Assembly (NCBI RefSeq): GCF_018446385.1
Contig: NC_056000.1
Location: 50,190,722 to 50,254,721 of the forward strand
Reading direction: 5' to 3'
DNA length: 64,000 nt
Source of the DNA: Zingiber officinale
Lineage: Eukaryota; Streptophyta; Magnoliopsida; Zingiberales; Zingiberaceae
Below are positions 21,053-32,711 of the stretch, in pieces; position 1 is the first letter of the stretch, and each line of letters opens with the position of its first letter. Position numbers and translations under genes: made by a program. Under the pieces are notes generated by a model. The model saw only the letters and a list, made by a program, of their open reading frames with translations. It did no database searches and was not told where the DNA came from.

Positions 21053-21904
21053 ATGGACGGATCCAACCTCGATCAGATCTTGCAGGACGCTGACGCCATC
21101 GAGGAGGAGCTAGGGGAGGTGGAGCGGCTCCACCAGCGCCTGCGCGAGTCCAACGAAGCCGGCAAGGCCCTGCTGGATGCCTCGGCGGTGCGCGCCCTCC
21201 GCCTCCGCATGGACGCCGACACCACCATCGCCCTCAAAAAAGCCGGCCTCATCAAGCTCCGCCTCCAATCGTTAGAGCGCACCGATGCCTCCGGCGGCTC
21301 CGCGGACCGTTCCCGCGCCACCGTCGTCGCCGGCCTCCGGCACAAGCTCCGCGCTTCCGTGGCCGCTTTCGCGGAGCTCCGCCGCGCGGTCTCCGTCGAG
21401 TACCGGGAGATCCTGGCGCGGCGGTACTTCACCTTGACGGGGGAGGCGGCGGACGAGGCGACGGTGGAGGCGCTGGTGGCAGCAGGCGAGGGCGAACGGC
21501 TTCTGCAGCAGGTCATCGAGGAGAGACGCGGACAGGGACTGGGGGCCGACGTGGTGGCGGAGATCCAGGAGCGGCGCGGCGCTGCGGAGGAGCTGGAGCG
21601 CAACCTGGTGGAGCTGCAGCGGCTATTCGTAGACATGGCGGTGTCGGTAGGGGCCCAGGGTCTGCAGATGGACGACATCGAGGCAAACGTCGGCCGCGCC
21701 AACTCCTTTGTCCGCCATGGCGCGGAGGAGCTCGGCGCCGCCCAGCAGCAGAGGAGGAGCACCCGCAATTGGGCTTTCATCGCCGCCGTGATCCTCGCCA
21801 TCGTCATCCTCGTCGCAATCCTCGCCGTCGTGCTGACTCTCGCCGCGAATAATAGGAAAATCTTGAGCTTCTCACTCTTCTCTCTATCTGCTACTCTTTT
21901 TTAA
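21053..21904 (+). CDS. Syntaxin, plant SYP1 family (Qa-SNARE)
   Basis: Single exon, 283 codons, extremely GC-rich at third positions, typical of one class of monocot genes. It has an N-terminal Habc helical bundle (about residues 1-115) and the conserved segment RRYFTLTGE (124-132). Next is a Qa-SNARE helix (about 172-236) with the ionic zero-layer glutamine at Q202 in SVGAQGLQMDDIE, then a transmembrane helix (about 240-263). The role is target-membrane fusion, either at the plasma membrane or, in KNOLLE-type members, at the cell plate. Oddities: it starts almost at the Habc domain and lacks the 30-40 residue N-terminal extension of most SYP11/12 proteins. It also has about 20 residues after the membrane anchor (LAANNRKILSFSLFSLSATLF), where family members stop within a few. 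The long minus-strand frame here is a shadow. Confidence 0.88.
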   Translation: MDGSNLDQILQDADAIEEELGEVERLHQRLRESNEAGKALLDASAVRALRLRMDADTTIALKKAGLIKLRLQSLERTDASGGSADRSRATVVAGLRHKLRASVAAFAELRRAVSVEYREILARRYFTLTGEAADEATVEALVAAGEGERLLQQVIEERRGQGLGADVVAEIQERRGAAEELERNLVELQRLFVDMAVSVGAQGLQMDDIEANVGRANSFVRHGAEELGAAQQQRRSTRNWAFIAAVILAIVILVAILAVVLTLAANNRKILSFSLFSLSATLF

Positions 21905-22125
21905 TCTTGGCTGCTTCTGTGATTGATCCCACACTCGTTCTTCGTTTTCTTCTACTTTGTATTTTTTTTTTATCTGTTATAAATGGTTCCAATTTAATTA
22001 AAATGATTCTCGTTTTCAATATTATTAAAATTTCTACAATAGTTTTACTTACTCAACTAATCAACCACTTAACTCGAACCAACCAATCCTAACCGGTGAG
22101 ACAGGCTGGGTCCGTCCCATTAAGA
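21905..22125. other. Syntaxin 3' flank
   Basis: AT-rich, with no gene supported. The 61-codon frame at 21907-22092 has no domain. It ends at the TAA target site of the MITE. Confidence 0.4.
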
Positions 22126-22744
22126 GGGTGTTTGGCTGAGTTTATAAGCTCTCTAAAACAGTTTATAAGTTGTTTTGGACCTTATAAGCTCTTCAAATTT
22201 GTTTGGTAATTTTTTTTCAAACAGCTTATAAGCTGTCAAAATAAGCTGTTTTGGAGCTTATAAGCTGTTTTTAAAAAAGTATGGAAGATCCTACTTTTTA
22301 AAAAAAGATCTTATTTTAATAATTTGTTTCTCTAAAATATCCTTATATAATTTCATAAATCCCCATCTTATCCTCCATAAATTTTTATAAGCCTAATATC
22401 TTTTTATCTCTGTCGATTTTTCTTCCAACGTTATGTCATCTTCTCCGCCAACGCCTCTTTCTAATTTTCTCTCCCCCGGTGTAGAAATTCGCCCAAAATC
22501 CTCTATTAATAAAAATCTCAAAACCCTCTATTAATAGTATTATACCCTTTTTGGTAATTTTATTAATAAAAAGATCTTATAATACCAAACACATCAATAT
22601 CTTTAAGTTGATTATAATAAGTTCACCCAAATACTTTAACAATTTATTTTTAAAATAAGACCTAACAACTTATAAGCTCCTAAAATAACTTATAAGTTGT
22701 ACGAGCTTATAAGTAATTTTTAATAAGTTTAGCCAAATACTCTC
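22126..22744. mobile_element. Tourist-like MITE (PIF/Harbinger type)
   Basis: Left end GAGGGTGTTTGGCTGAG and complement of right end GAGAGTATTTGGCTAAAC form imperfect terminal inverted repeats. TAA lies on both sides (22123-22125 and 22745-22747). Sub-terminal ACTTATAAGCT motifs occur in both orientations, giving long hairpin potential. 619 bp, no transposase. Confidence 0.8.
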
Positions 22745-22747
22745 TAA

Positions 22748-23530
22748 ATCTACCTCACCGGTTAGATTTAAATAAACTTAACGTTCATGATAAATTTAAC
22801 ATTTGACTTAGGAAAAAATTTAAGAACATCTTCATAAATATCATTAAGAAATAATATTCGTGACTTAAATTCATCAATCAATTTTTATCAATATTTTAAA
22901 TAAATAAAAAAATTTCAAAATCAATAAATAAATTTGTATTATTAAAATTAATAACCAATCAAAAAATTTTATATTATAAAACTTTTAAATAGTCATCAAT
23001 CAGTCAATTTAGAATTAAATAATATCTAAATAAATTAATCTCAAATTAAATTTAAATCAAGCTAAAGTTCATAAAAATGAAATTAAGTTAAATTTAAATA
23101 ATTATTTTAACGACTTAATTCATTTTAGGTTCGGTATAACTTGATTACCTTATTAAATAAATTTGAACACTATAAATTTTGATTCAATTTGACTCGTTTC
23201 CAGCTCTATCATCGCTTATAAGCGACCCAGTTGCTCTAACCAGCTAAGCTAGCTAAATTATAGAATTAGAAGAATTAATTAAAGATAAATTGGACCTATA
23301 ACTATAAATCTAATAGGAAAAAGAAATGAATACCTCTCAGTTACAAAAATCGAACATGAAGGAAACCTGACCATGAGTTTAAGAATTCTGTTGTGCGTTC
23401 CCAACCAAAGAGTGCAATCCAAAGAAGAGATGACTTCTTGCCCATGCGAGGCAACCGGAGGCCCCGTAACCTTCAGAAGAGGGAATATTAACAAAGCATC
23501 GCCCTTGAAGCCAAACAACCACTATCCGGT
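22748..23530. other. AT-rich intergenic sequence
   Basis: Very AT-rich to about 23270, then an ordinary promoter-proximal region for the downstream gene. Open frames at 23279-23518 (minus) and 23373-23765 (plus) overlap the promoter and first exon and are not supported. A tRNA-like A-box motif is listed separately. Confidence 0.4.
23217..23262 (-). other. tRNA-derived A-box-like fragment
   Basis: On the minus strand the sequence TAGCTTAGCTGGTTAGAGC matches the tRNA D-arm/A-box pattern. A possible weak B-box-like TGTTCAAATTT lies about 80 bp further on (complement of about 23160-23170). No cloverleaf can be drawn, so it is a degraded tRNA or SINE head at most. Confidence 0.3.
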
Positions 23531-23536
23531 GGTACC

Positions 23537-23546
23537 TATATATAAG
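23537..23546 (+). promoter_or_regulatory. TATA box of the HSP20-like gene
   Basis: TATATATAAG, 73 bp before the ATG at 23619, at a normal plant spacing. Confidence 0.6.
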
Positions 23547-23618
23547 AGGCGACCATATCTCCCGTCTCTATCTACCGACAGTTTATTCAAGCTCACACAG
23601 GAAACAATTAGATTCACC

Positions 23619-24655
23619 ATGTCAACAACCCCATCCGCTCTTCAAGCTTCCGAGAATTTTGAGCCATCTTCGGAATGGGTTCATGAAGAAGCCTTCAGAA
23701 CACTTCTCATTTATCTCCCAGGTAAACCCCCCACAATTATGCTTTCCTTCATCCACTTGGTATAATTCAGAAGTTGACATACTAGCATGCTTTGATGGAT
23801 ATCATAGGATTCAAGAGGGAACATATCAAGGTACAAATATCTAACAACGGTTACATTAATATAAGCGGCGAACGGCCGCTAGACGGTCAACGTCGGAGCA
23901 AGTTCATAAAGCAATATCCATTGCCAGAGCACTGCAAGGTGGCACAAACCCGGGCAAAGTTTGAGAACGAAACACTGCAAGTTAGGTTCTCCATTGCTCA
24001 AGATGTGGTCACTCTTCCTCTGGTGCCAACGCCCATAATGCACAAACCGCCATCGTCGCCGATGGAGAGGACTACAACTCAGCAAGGGGAGAAGGCACAG
24101 GAAAGAAATGGTAAGAGTCAGAAAGCAGTACCTGAAGAGGAAGAGCTACGAAGGAAGAAGCAGTCTGAAGCCAAAGAAGAAATTGGTCGTAAGGGACAGC
24201 CGAAGGCAACTGGTATTCAGGAGAAAAAGCAAGAGAAGTTGCAAGACAAGGGTAAATCTGAAGAAGGCAGATCAAATAGTGACATGAAACAGGACTACAG
24301 GATGAGTCCTGCACTTAAAACTGAAGGCAGATCAAAGAGTGATGTGAAACAGGGCCAGCAGATCACTCCATCTCTTAAACCAGAAGAAGGCAGATCAAAC
24401 GGTGACAAGAAACAGGGACAGCAGATGAGTCCTGCACTTAAAACAGAGGATACATCTAGCCTGGAAAAGAAACAGGCGCTACACGAGAGCTCAAGTTTTC
24501 CCAGTTCCAACGGCAAAGGCACCGTGACGACAGCAAAGTACAGTATCGACAGCCTTTTCATGGGGCTCCCTCCAGCTAAGAAGACACTGTTGGTGAATGT
24601 GGTTGTGGCCGGTTTAGTGTGTCTTGGCATTGGATTGTATTTGAGGTACAACTAA
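23619..24655 (+). CDS. HSP20/alpha-crystallin-domain protein, RTM2-like, membrane-anchored
   Basis: Two exons, 23619-23721 and 23808-24655, with an 86-bp GT..AG intron splitting a Gly codon. The product is 316 aa. Residues about 18-115 form an HSP20-type domain: WVHEEAFRTLLIYLPGF, then VQISNNGYINISGERPL, then the strand FENETLQVRFS. The intron after LLIYLPG is at the position usual in RTM2-like genes. Residues about 120-280 are a hydrophilic, Lys/Glu/Gln-rich linker with three tandem 20-21-residue repeats (24263-24448). The last residues form one transmembrane helix (LLVNVVVAGLVCLGIGLYL) with a 3-residue tail. In Arabidopsis, RTM2 restricts long-distance movement of potyviruses from phloem. 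Most relatives are of unknown function, so only 'RTM2-like' is claimed. It is convergent with p23, 631 bp away. Confidence 0.88.
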
Positions 24656-25286
24656 GGAGACAACTAGACTTGGTTGATGTCTACAGTCAAGAACACCTCA
24701 GTTTGCATATATGTAATACAGTCAAATTAATAAGAAATGGATGAATTAAAACCAAGATAAACATGCCTAGCATATGAACTGATTTCTATCTTGATCTTCA
24801 ACGTAGAGTTGCTTGTCTTTCCAGGTCACCAGTCAACATGGCGGAGCACCCTGCTGAAAACTTTAAAAATTCCCCATCATCCAAGTGGAACAAGCCAGTG
24901 CACAAATTTAAAGTTGACAGTATATGTAAAACCATTCCATATTGATTGAGAATATTGCAAAGTGAAGTTACGTATTGATTAAGCTTTACCGAAACAGATT
25001 TGCGCTGCCAAAAGATAGTAAACTATGTTCTGCACGTAGCCAAACCAACAAGAAGCTTGGTTTCCCTTATCTACACAAAAAGTCTACCAACACTCAGGAT
25101 TAAGATAAATTTTCGTAAGTTCTCATGCAAAGATACAATAACATTTGAATTCAAGAATTACACGTAGACAAAAGCATACGAAATCCATTCTACTGCAGCC
25201 TGTGGCTAGTGGGTGAGCAAATCTTAGGCATAATGTCCTCATTGCATAAACAAGTTCCGTCATCCATCCATCCATCAGTGTCCCTG
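24656..25286. other. Convergent intergenic region (3' ends of HSP20-like and p23 genes)
   Basis: Holds both 3' untranslated regions. An AATAAGAAATGG box at about 24729 could be the polyadenylation signal of the upstream gene. Nothing else was recognised. Confidence 0.5.
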
Positions 25287-28200
25287 TCATTTTCCTCTGG
25301 CCTTCTCTAGATCAGGTAGATCTGCAACCAGACAAACATGGTTCACCATCTCAAGCTGAGGTAGAAAGAACGCACTCAGACCAATTAAAAACCATTTGCT
25401 AATGCTTGTGACTATGATCCAGTAAGCAGGAGAAAAACAAGAATCATTAGATAACTGATGCATAAATGTCTAAATGATACACCAACAGAGTCCTGAACCA
25501 AGTTCCAAAGTGGAACTTGTAGCTAAGCAACTAACAGAAACCTGATTGTTTGCATCTACAAATTGGACTTTCCGTAACCATTCAGAGTTCGTATGCCTCA
25601 GCTCAAACTATATAAAATCAATCGACTACTATTTTATGGTCTCATGAATCCTTACCCTCCTGTTCCCTAGAAGTACAGATAAATAATCATTAACTAGATC
25701 AAACTGTAATAATGTAAATGAAAAAAAGGTTGAAATTAGTAATGGGCGACCCAACAAGCCACAGAAAAAAAAGGTAACTCCAGTCTCCCACTTTAAATGT
25801 GTTACTCAACCAAGATATCTCAAATAGAATAAAAATTTGACAAACTTAATGTGGAAAAGTAGTTCCATAATTGTTCTTTCAAATTGGACATTCTTTGCAG
25901 GGAGAGAAACATAAAATTAAAAGGGAAAAAACTCTGGAGATTCTTACAGAGCAACCCATCATCGTCAGTGTCATCGTCATCGTCATCCACGCCCTGGGCA
26001 ATGAAAGCAAGAATAAGAAGTTATACACACTGCAATCCATTTGGAAATAATTTAAGTGTACAAAAGAGTGACTCACCCCATTGTTTTCATCGTCAGATGC
26101 AAACGAATCAGCTGTAAAGAGATGGATATCAGACTTGATGTGTCAAAAAAAGAAGACCTTGACACTCTTCTAAGAGATCAAGATCAATGGCATATTAGAT
26201 TCATCTGCTAAAGTCATCTACATCTAGATGCTAATGATCAGTTTACAGGTTAGGAGCCAAGGAGAAGAATTTCACTGTAAGAGCATAATAAATATTATAT
26301 AATTCACATCACTTAGCCTTCAAATTAATTAACCAGCTGGATAATTTATGATTCACATAACCCAACAAAACACAGTTTAAGTATTCTAGAGATATTAATA
26401 TCAATTATACTTATCTATTAAATATCCGTGGTACATATTATTTGGAGACGTGTTGTGCTTATTGAAGAGAATGATAACTTGAAATTAAAATTATGGAGCA
26501 AAGTTCTAAAATTCGCTAGGCGCTAGTGCTTAGGCCGCCTAGGCAGGGACTAGGTGCTACTAGATGGATTTCAAGATATTAACATAAATTACATAATAAA
26601 TCACATTCTATAACTCCAACACAGTAACATCAAATTTAAAATGAGTTCAAAATTACACAACTAATAAAATATTACAAATTTATTCTACTTCTTCTTCTCC
26701 ATAATTTTCAATAACTTGTTCTTTATCAGACACAAACTCAATATCATCATTGTGATCCTCTTCTTCTTCTTCAGATGCAAAATCATCCTCGTGAAGTTCT
26801 CACACTTTAGAGCTTCTTCGTTGTAGGTTTTCATCCAGTTGCTTCATCAACCATTTGCCAAGTGATCCTGACTTCAATATCTTCCCCACCATCCACAATC
26901 CAACCTTGCGCATTTGAAACATCTTTTGCAAGAAGCATCGATATTCCTTTCTTTCTCTCTTTTTTGTTTGTTCAACAATCTAGTATTAAATTGGATAAAT
27001 ACTAGATTATTCAAGCTGTTGATATCCAACCTATTTCTTTTTGTAGTATGAATCTTAAAAAAAAAAGAGTAAACTTAAAGTTTAAGCTTACTCCTTCAAA
27101 TGTACTTCAATTTCTTTCACACCCAAATAAACTTATAGTTAATGAAAGTATTCTCAAAGCTACTTTTAGTAAGTTGGGTGTGTGAGCACCGTAGGTACTC
27201 CACCATGCACATGGATCAGATGTATCATCATTTTTTTCACATTCTTTTGTGGTCAATATTTTCCCAAATAACTCAATCTTGTCTTTATATTTTGCATATT
27301 CCTTATTAATAATTATATCTTGTAGATCAAACTTATCGGCATGCAAAATTTCCATGCATTCAAAAATCCTCATCGCGGCCTCCTCAAAAATAGAGATTTC
27401 AACAAAAAAAAGGCAGCGATATGTAATGATGTATCAAGTCTATCCTTCATATTTGACTCAATAATCACTATGATAAGTTGATAATTTGATTTCACGTTGT
27501 TTAGAGTCACCTTGATATCTTCTATAGCTTGAAGAAGCTCCCCATATAGAAATCCCATGGATGGCCTTTTATCTCCATCTACCAATCGAGGAACTCTTAC
27601 CAAAAGAGCAAGTATTTTCAAACAAAATGTCATATCATTATAACAACTCATGCTCATCACAGTAAGTCAATTCCCTTTATTTTTAACTATTTACATTTCT
27701 CCCACATATCACTTGTAAACATGACCCTTAAACTAGATTTTTTTTAATCAAACTGTGCAATGTGGCCGACCTATGTCTCTCTTCTTTGTGAAACTTTTCA
27801 TCAACGACAAAGTCTTTCGGTGAGCATAAATGAAAATGGTAAAAGACTTGACTTGCTCAATAACCTTTTTATATCGTAGAAGTTTGCCAATACTTTCAAG
27901 TATAAGATTAACAATGTGAGTTACACAAGAACTCCCAAAGATCTCAATCCGCTTTTCTCTCATCAATTTAGTTGCAATCATATTGTTGGTGGCATTATCT
28001 GTTACAATCTAAACAATATTCTGATCTCCTACTTGTTCAACACATTTGTCAACATACTCAAAAATAAGTTCAGCTATATGCGTCTCGTCTACTACTTAGA
28101 TGGTAAAAATGTAGTATCCTCCTTGCAATTAACACACAAATTTAGCATGTTGCTTCGTTTTCTATCACTCCATGCATTTGTGCACCCATTCTTTGCCCAT

Positions 28201-31200
28201 TCTTCTTCATGTTTCTTCAGCAGTTATTTTGTTCTTTCAACTTCAACTTTCAAAAGTAGCTCCTAAGTTGATATTGAGTTGGAGGCTTGAATCTTAGTCC
28301 AAATTGACCCACTGCCTCCATTAGTTGCTTGAAGCTATCATTATCAACAGCATTGAATGGGATCCCATTTTCATAAACCTATCTCCCAATATACTATTGA
28401 ACTTGTTAAATTCTTTCTTTGAAAAGAGCCTCATTTATATTTTTTTGGTGAAGCATTTTATTCCCACTTGAACCTACAATTTATGGAGAAATCATCAATG
28501 TATATCTATCCATGGGGCCAAGTAGAAGAGGTTTTTTAAATTCATCTATCCCTTTCAATTTCATTACCTTCTTCATCTAGAGGAATATTCACCTCTTGCT
28601 CTACCACTCTCTTCTTCCATTCTTTTGTTCTTCTTTCGGTTTCTTCCTTCTAAAATAACCTGTTTGCACTTATTGCAATCTTCTTAAGATGCTTTTTGAC
28701 AACCAGATACATTTTCATGCATATTTTCAATGTGCTCCTTGATCCTATAAACTCCATCCGACATTATTTTCCCACATAATTTGCCTTTAACTTTGTCGAG
28801 GTTCTTAGGATCATTCAAAATCCTAAACTCCCATCCGATGAAATTTGACTTTCTCCAAAGCATCTCAAATTCGGGCTAAGTGACGAATGTCGTCAAAGAT
28901 GGATTGCTTGACATTATTACCTATTGTTAATCACTTCAATAATTAATTGTAATAACCCAAAACGAGATTTAAGAATAAAATTTGTAACTTTGGAAGCTAT
29001 GTGATTTAATCGGACGATTCATCTTATCCACGATTTTTCTCACAATGTTATTAAACCTTTGATATTTATCAAGTAAAAGACCACTGCTCCAACTCTAATT
29101 GAATTCATAAATCACTTTGAAATTTATTTTTGTCTCAAGCTTCAATATTATCAGCCAAACAAAATATCAAAACAAGATGCTTATGCAGAAACATATTTTC
29201 TTTTCATTAAGAAAAAAAACAGAAATGGCAAACTCATGTAGAAATCAAGTGGAGAAATCAAAGTTAAAACAATTTTTTTTTTCAATTTGCAAGTATCAAA
29301 ATTAAAACAAATTGCCATTCAACTTTAATGAATATTACGAGTGTATGATGAAATGATGTTTCTAAAGGATAAGACTTTAGCTAACCTTTAATTCAATCCC
29401 TTCCAAGTTGCCTAGCTGAGAAAAGTTCAAACCATGGTTTAAAGTGTCATGCTGAAACAATTGCAATGGGCGAAACATCTCGTTCCGCCCGGCGACAGGC
29501 ACGACCCCGGTACCAAACCCACGACAGCTACGACATGTTGCGCAACCCCGTGGCCACAGCGAAGGGATTGCTCGAACCCGCAATAGCGGCGGAGGGGCCG
29601 CATAACCCTTCTGCTGCCGCTACGGATACGTCGCGTGACCCTACGACCGCTGCAAAGGGGTTGCACGACCACCACGGTCGTGTCGAAGGAGTCACGCGAT
29701 CCTCGCAGCCATGGCTGAGGGTCACGCAACCCCACGGCAGCCCTAAGTCGCACAATTTCGCAAGTGGTATCAGATTTCGGATTTTTTTAATTAACTCCCA
29801 GCTATGATGGAAATAATCTAAAGAGGTTTTATTAAACCCTAATAAAATTATCTAATTAATTTTATATTTCATTTATTTTAATTTAAAAATTATAATAAAA
29901 TTTTTATTTATTTATTTATCTATTTTCATATCTTTTCCTTTTTTTTAAAGATTATTTTTTAGATTGGTTATTTTGTTTATTTTTTAAATATTTATGTTAA
30001 TTTTTTTAATTAATATATTTTATATTAAAATAATACCGAAACTATATCGACACGACACGATACGATACCAAAACCGTATTGTTCCGGTCCAGGACTGAAA
30101 TCTCGGCACGGATCGAACTTTTAAACCTTAGATCAAACAATAATTTTTTCTTCAAATCAATTTCTCCCTCCTTTTAACTCTATGATTTCTCCAAAATGTG
30201 AGCGCTCTGATTTGATTTCAGTACGATGAAGATGAAGTTTGGTTCTAACCACTAAGGCAAGCCAACAAATTGATTTTCTTGTTGGACCAAAGTTTAGGGC
30301 TTAAAAGCCTTAAGCCCAACACAAAATAAAAGGTTAGATTTCAATTTTTTTGTTAATTGAGTTTTAAATTTAAAAGCCCAAACTAAAAAAAATGAAAACC
30401 TATATATTATTTCTGTGGCGCCTAAACGATTCGACCGATTAGTCGGCACCTAGGGCCGCCTAATCCCACCTAGGCGCCTATGATGGTTGACTAGCATGTT
30501 TTCGGTGCGACGCCTAGCACTTGGAGGCGGTCACCTAAGCCGATTTTTAGAACATTATTATGGAGAAACATTTTAGAAACTTAAGTACGATTTGAAATAA
30601 TATAGGAAATATAATTTCAATAATAAAAACAAAGAATAAGATGAATAGTTTGAATACATATGAAATATCTATAATCAATTATTCAACAAAGAGATACTAC
30701 AAATGATATCATTATAGAAACTTAGTTAAAGCCCGCGGATGCAATATCCGCATTTCACCTCATGCTAAAAATTTCCTTTTGCAAAGTTTAACCTAGGTTG
30801 TTTTAAAATTATCAATTCCATTTTCAAAACTTTTGTTTTCGGCTTAAATATTCCAATTTTCACTTTGCACCATCAAAGGTTTCCATTCATTCCATACCCT
30901 TTTTTTTCAAATTTTTTTAACACCTAAACCCTTACTGAAAAGTAGCTGTAACAACAACCCTTTTCCAGTGGAACAAGATCTATTAAGCACAAAATACAAA
31001 GTTTCTAAAGTCTAATCTACGATCATGTTGTTTCTAGAAGCATAAACATGATAATGTTGTAATCAACAGAAATCTCAAACTCTAATGAAGAATGCAATTC
31101 GGTAAAGCCAGCTAATTAATTGCAAAACAGAAATAAGTACACATTTTCCCAACTTTATGCATTAACTAAAAAGTTTATGCAGAGATAAACCACAAGATTG

Positions 31201-32711
31201 ATTTAATGAAAATAAAGTGAATACTTAAATGTCAAAATCATATGAAAGTTAGTGAATTACTGACAGATGTCAGATTCACAATTAGTCATTGTTCTAAGAT
31301 ATTAAGTGTTAAAACCATGAACACATGAAGCTAGACATGAAAGAGGTCTAACATACAGTTTGTTTACTCATTTTGACATTTTTCATGGAATAAAACAATT
31401 GGAGGTTAATGCAAAGCATACTTTTACTCTAGATGCATACTTACAAATGTCAGACTGCTCATCTTCATCACACCATTTATTCCAATCAACTTTAATATAA
31501 GGAGCAGGTTTTTCCTCTGACTTCAGCAGCCGCTTCCACCATGCCTTTTTCTCTTTCTTGATTGAACATATTATGTTCCTCATCCCAATTTTTGTTTTAC
31601 TAGCCTGAAACAATTAAAAAGAGAGAGAGAGAGAAACAAATGAACTCCACAAAATGATATCTTAATCTGATACCTCCATGCATCAAAATCTTTGACACTA
31701 AAAGTAATTTGGTGTCTAACTCGTGGAAATTTTGCCATAGTCAATAAAAAATATATAACACCAAAAACATTCATCCCTATGTTTAAGATCAACAAAAAGA
31801 GCATATGAATTCACAGTTACTCTAGGTGAGCTACAAGCCACAGAAAAAATCATTGTAAAGTTAAGCATAATACCAAAATATATATCTTCCATGCTCCACT
31901 CTTTTATGTTCTGTTAAAGACGCCTGGTGCCTAAATATGTTTTTGATTGTCTCATGTCCAATGCAGTCATTTTTCTCACACACATGAATCATGGATAACA
32001 TAAGTAAGAAAAACCTTCATTACACATATCAGGTTGATCAGTGAGGTACTTCGACCATAAAGAAACATTAGTTCTGGATTAACAATAAATTTAATCAAAT
32101 ATATCAGTCCTTCAGAAAAGGAGCCAAATTCACTAAATATTAGTTAGCAACAAGGAAATGTACACACCTTTTCCATTTATAAAGAAAGAAACTAAGGAAT
32201 CTTACCTCAGGAACTGTGGTGTCATACAACTCGAGGTTGAAGTCAAAGAGCTCACCTTGAGCCCCAACAGCCGAGAACTGAAACACTCCCTGGGGCTGAC
32301 TCTGCACCGAAACATCTCTTGCATCGGGCAGAGAAACAGTCAAATAGATCTTATCCGAGCGCTGTGCCCACAGAACTTCGGGCTGGCGACTGTGTAATAA
32401 AAAATCCACATAATATAACCAAAAATAATCTTGGTCAAAATCTGTAACACTAACAATCACAGAATGCCTCGACGTAGACACGAAGGTCTAGGAAAAAACA
32501 AATTTACTACGGAGTGAAATCACTTTGATCGATAACTGAAATCATCGGAAAAAAAAATATGAGGTGCCAGAGGCACGTACTTGCTTCTATTTGACGAAAT
32601 CGCTGAATCATGAATCATTTAAACCTCAACGAGACGAGAAACAAACCGAATGAGGAGAAATTGAAGGCGAGTAGATAGGAGTCAAGAAGATAAGATCCTG
32701 GCTCACCCCAT
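25287..32711 (-). CDS. p23-1: Co-chaperone p23 (HSP90 co-chaperone, CS domain)
   Basis: Six coding exons on the minus strand: 32707-32711, 32206-32389, 31445-31604, 26077-26111, 25948-25993 and 25287-25321. All junctions are GT..AG, frame is kept throughout, and the product is 154 aa. The first coding exon is only ATGGG; the Arg codon is completed across the intron. Residues 4-64 read [20 protein letters not shown].. and are the CS beta-sandwich. Exon 3 holds [20 protein letters not shown] and [13 protein letters not shown], the p23 signature with the WW and KVDW..W motifs. The tail is acidic ([17 protein letters not shown]) and ends [11 protein letters not shown]. p23 stabilises the ATP-bound closed state of HSP90 in the cytosol and nucleus. 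Intron 3 (26112-31444) is 5.3 kb and holds a hAT transposon. Confidence 0.93.
25322..25947 (-). other. p23 intron 5
   Basis: Between donor after 25948 and acceptor before 25321. No feature was seen. Confidence 0.7.
26690..28915 (-). pseudogene. hAT transposase, degenerate
   Basis: Fragments in order along the minus strand. First comes an N-terminal ATG near 28915 with a BED-type region (..[24 protein letters not shown]..). Next is the DUF659/RNase H-like region in 27748-27981 ([20 protein letters not shown]), then a block with [18 protein letters not shown] (27370-27660). Last is the hATC dimerisation region in 27107-27373, with [13 protein letters not shown] and the GCERN motif. Stops and frameshifts separate all blocks. 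It shares its direction with the host gene, so it lies in sense within the p23 pre-mRNA. Confidence 0.85.
29437..30130. repeat. Possible nested insertion inside the hAT element
   Basis: GGTTTAAAG at 29437 and the complementary CTTTTAAACC ending near 30130 bracket a segment that is GC-rich at first (29460-29760) and AT-rich later. No target-site duplication could be matched, so this is tentative. ORFs at 29377-29807 on both strands are in the GC-rich part and look spurious. Confidence 0.3.
30566..31444 (-). other. p23 intron 3, remainder
   Basis: Ordinary AT-rich intron sequence between the hAT element and exon 3. Nothing else was seen. Confidence 0.6.
31605..32205 (-). other. p23 intron 2
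   Basis: GT donor after 32206, AG acceptor before 31604. Contains a short (GA)n run at about 31620-31635. No other feature. Confidence 0.7.
32390..32706 (-). other. p23 intron 1
   Basis: Donor GTGAGC straight after the 5-nt coding part of exon 1, acceptor TTACACAG before 32389. Confidence 0.7.

Larger units (their letters stand above)
26499..30557 (-). mobile_element. hAT-superfamily DNA transposon in p23 intron 3
   Basis: An exact 8-bp duplication TTATGGAG (26491-26498 and 30558-30565), the length typical of hAT, brackets a 4059-bp insertion. The ends are imperfect inverted repeats: CAAAGTTCTAAAATTCG at the left and, on the complement of the right, TAATGTTCTAAAAATCGG. Both are followed by GGCGCCTAGG-like GC words. 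It encodes a decayed hAT transposase on the minus strand (26690-28915). A GC-rich patch at 29437-30130 may be a further insertion. Confidence 0.88.

Noticed and set aside
21073-21807. 244-codon minus-strand ORF
   Set aside because: Shadow of the GC-rich syntaxin gene; arginine/serine-rich composition with no domain.
29377-29807. ORFs of 68-113 codons on both strands
   Set aside because: GC-rich patch in the hAT element; no homology recognised, and frames overlap on both strands.
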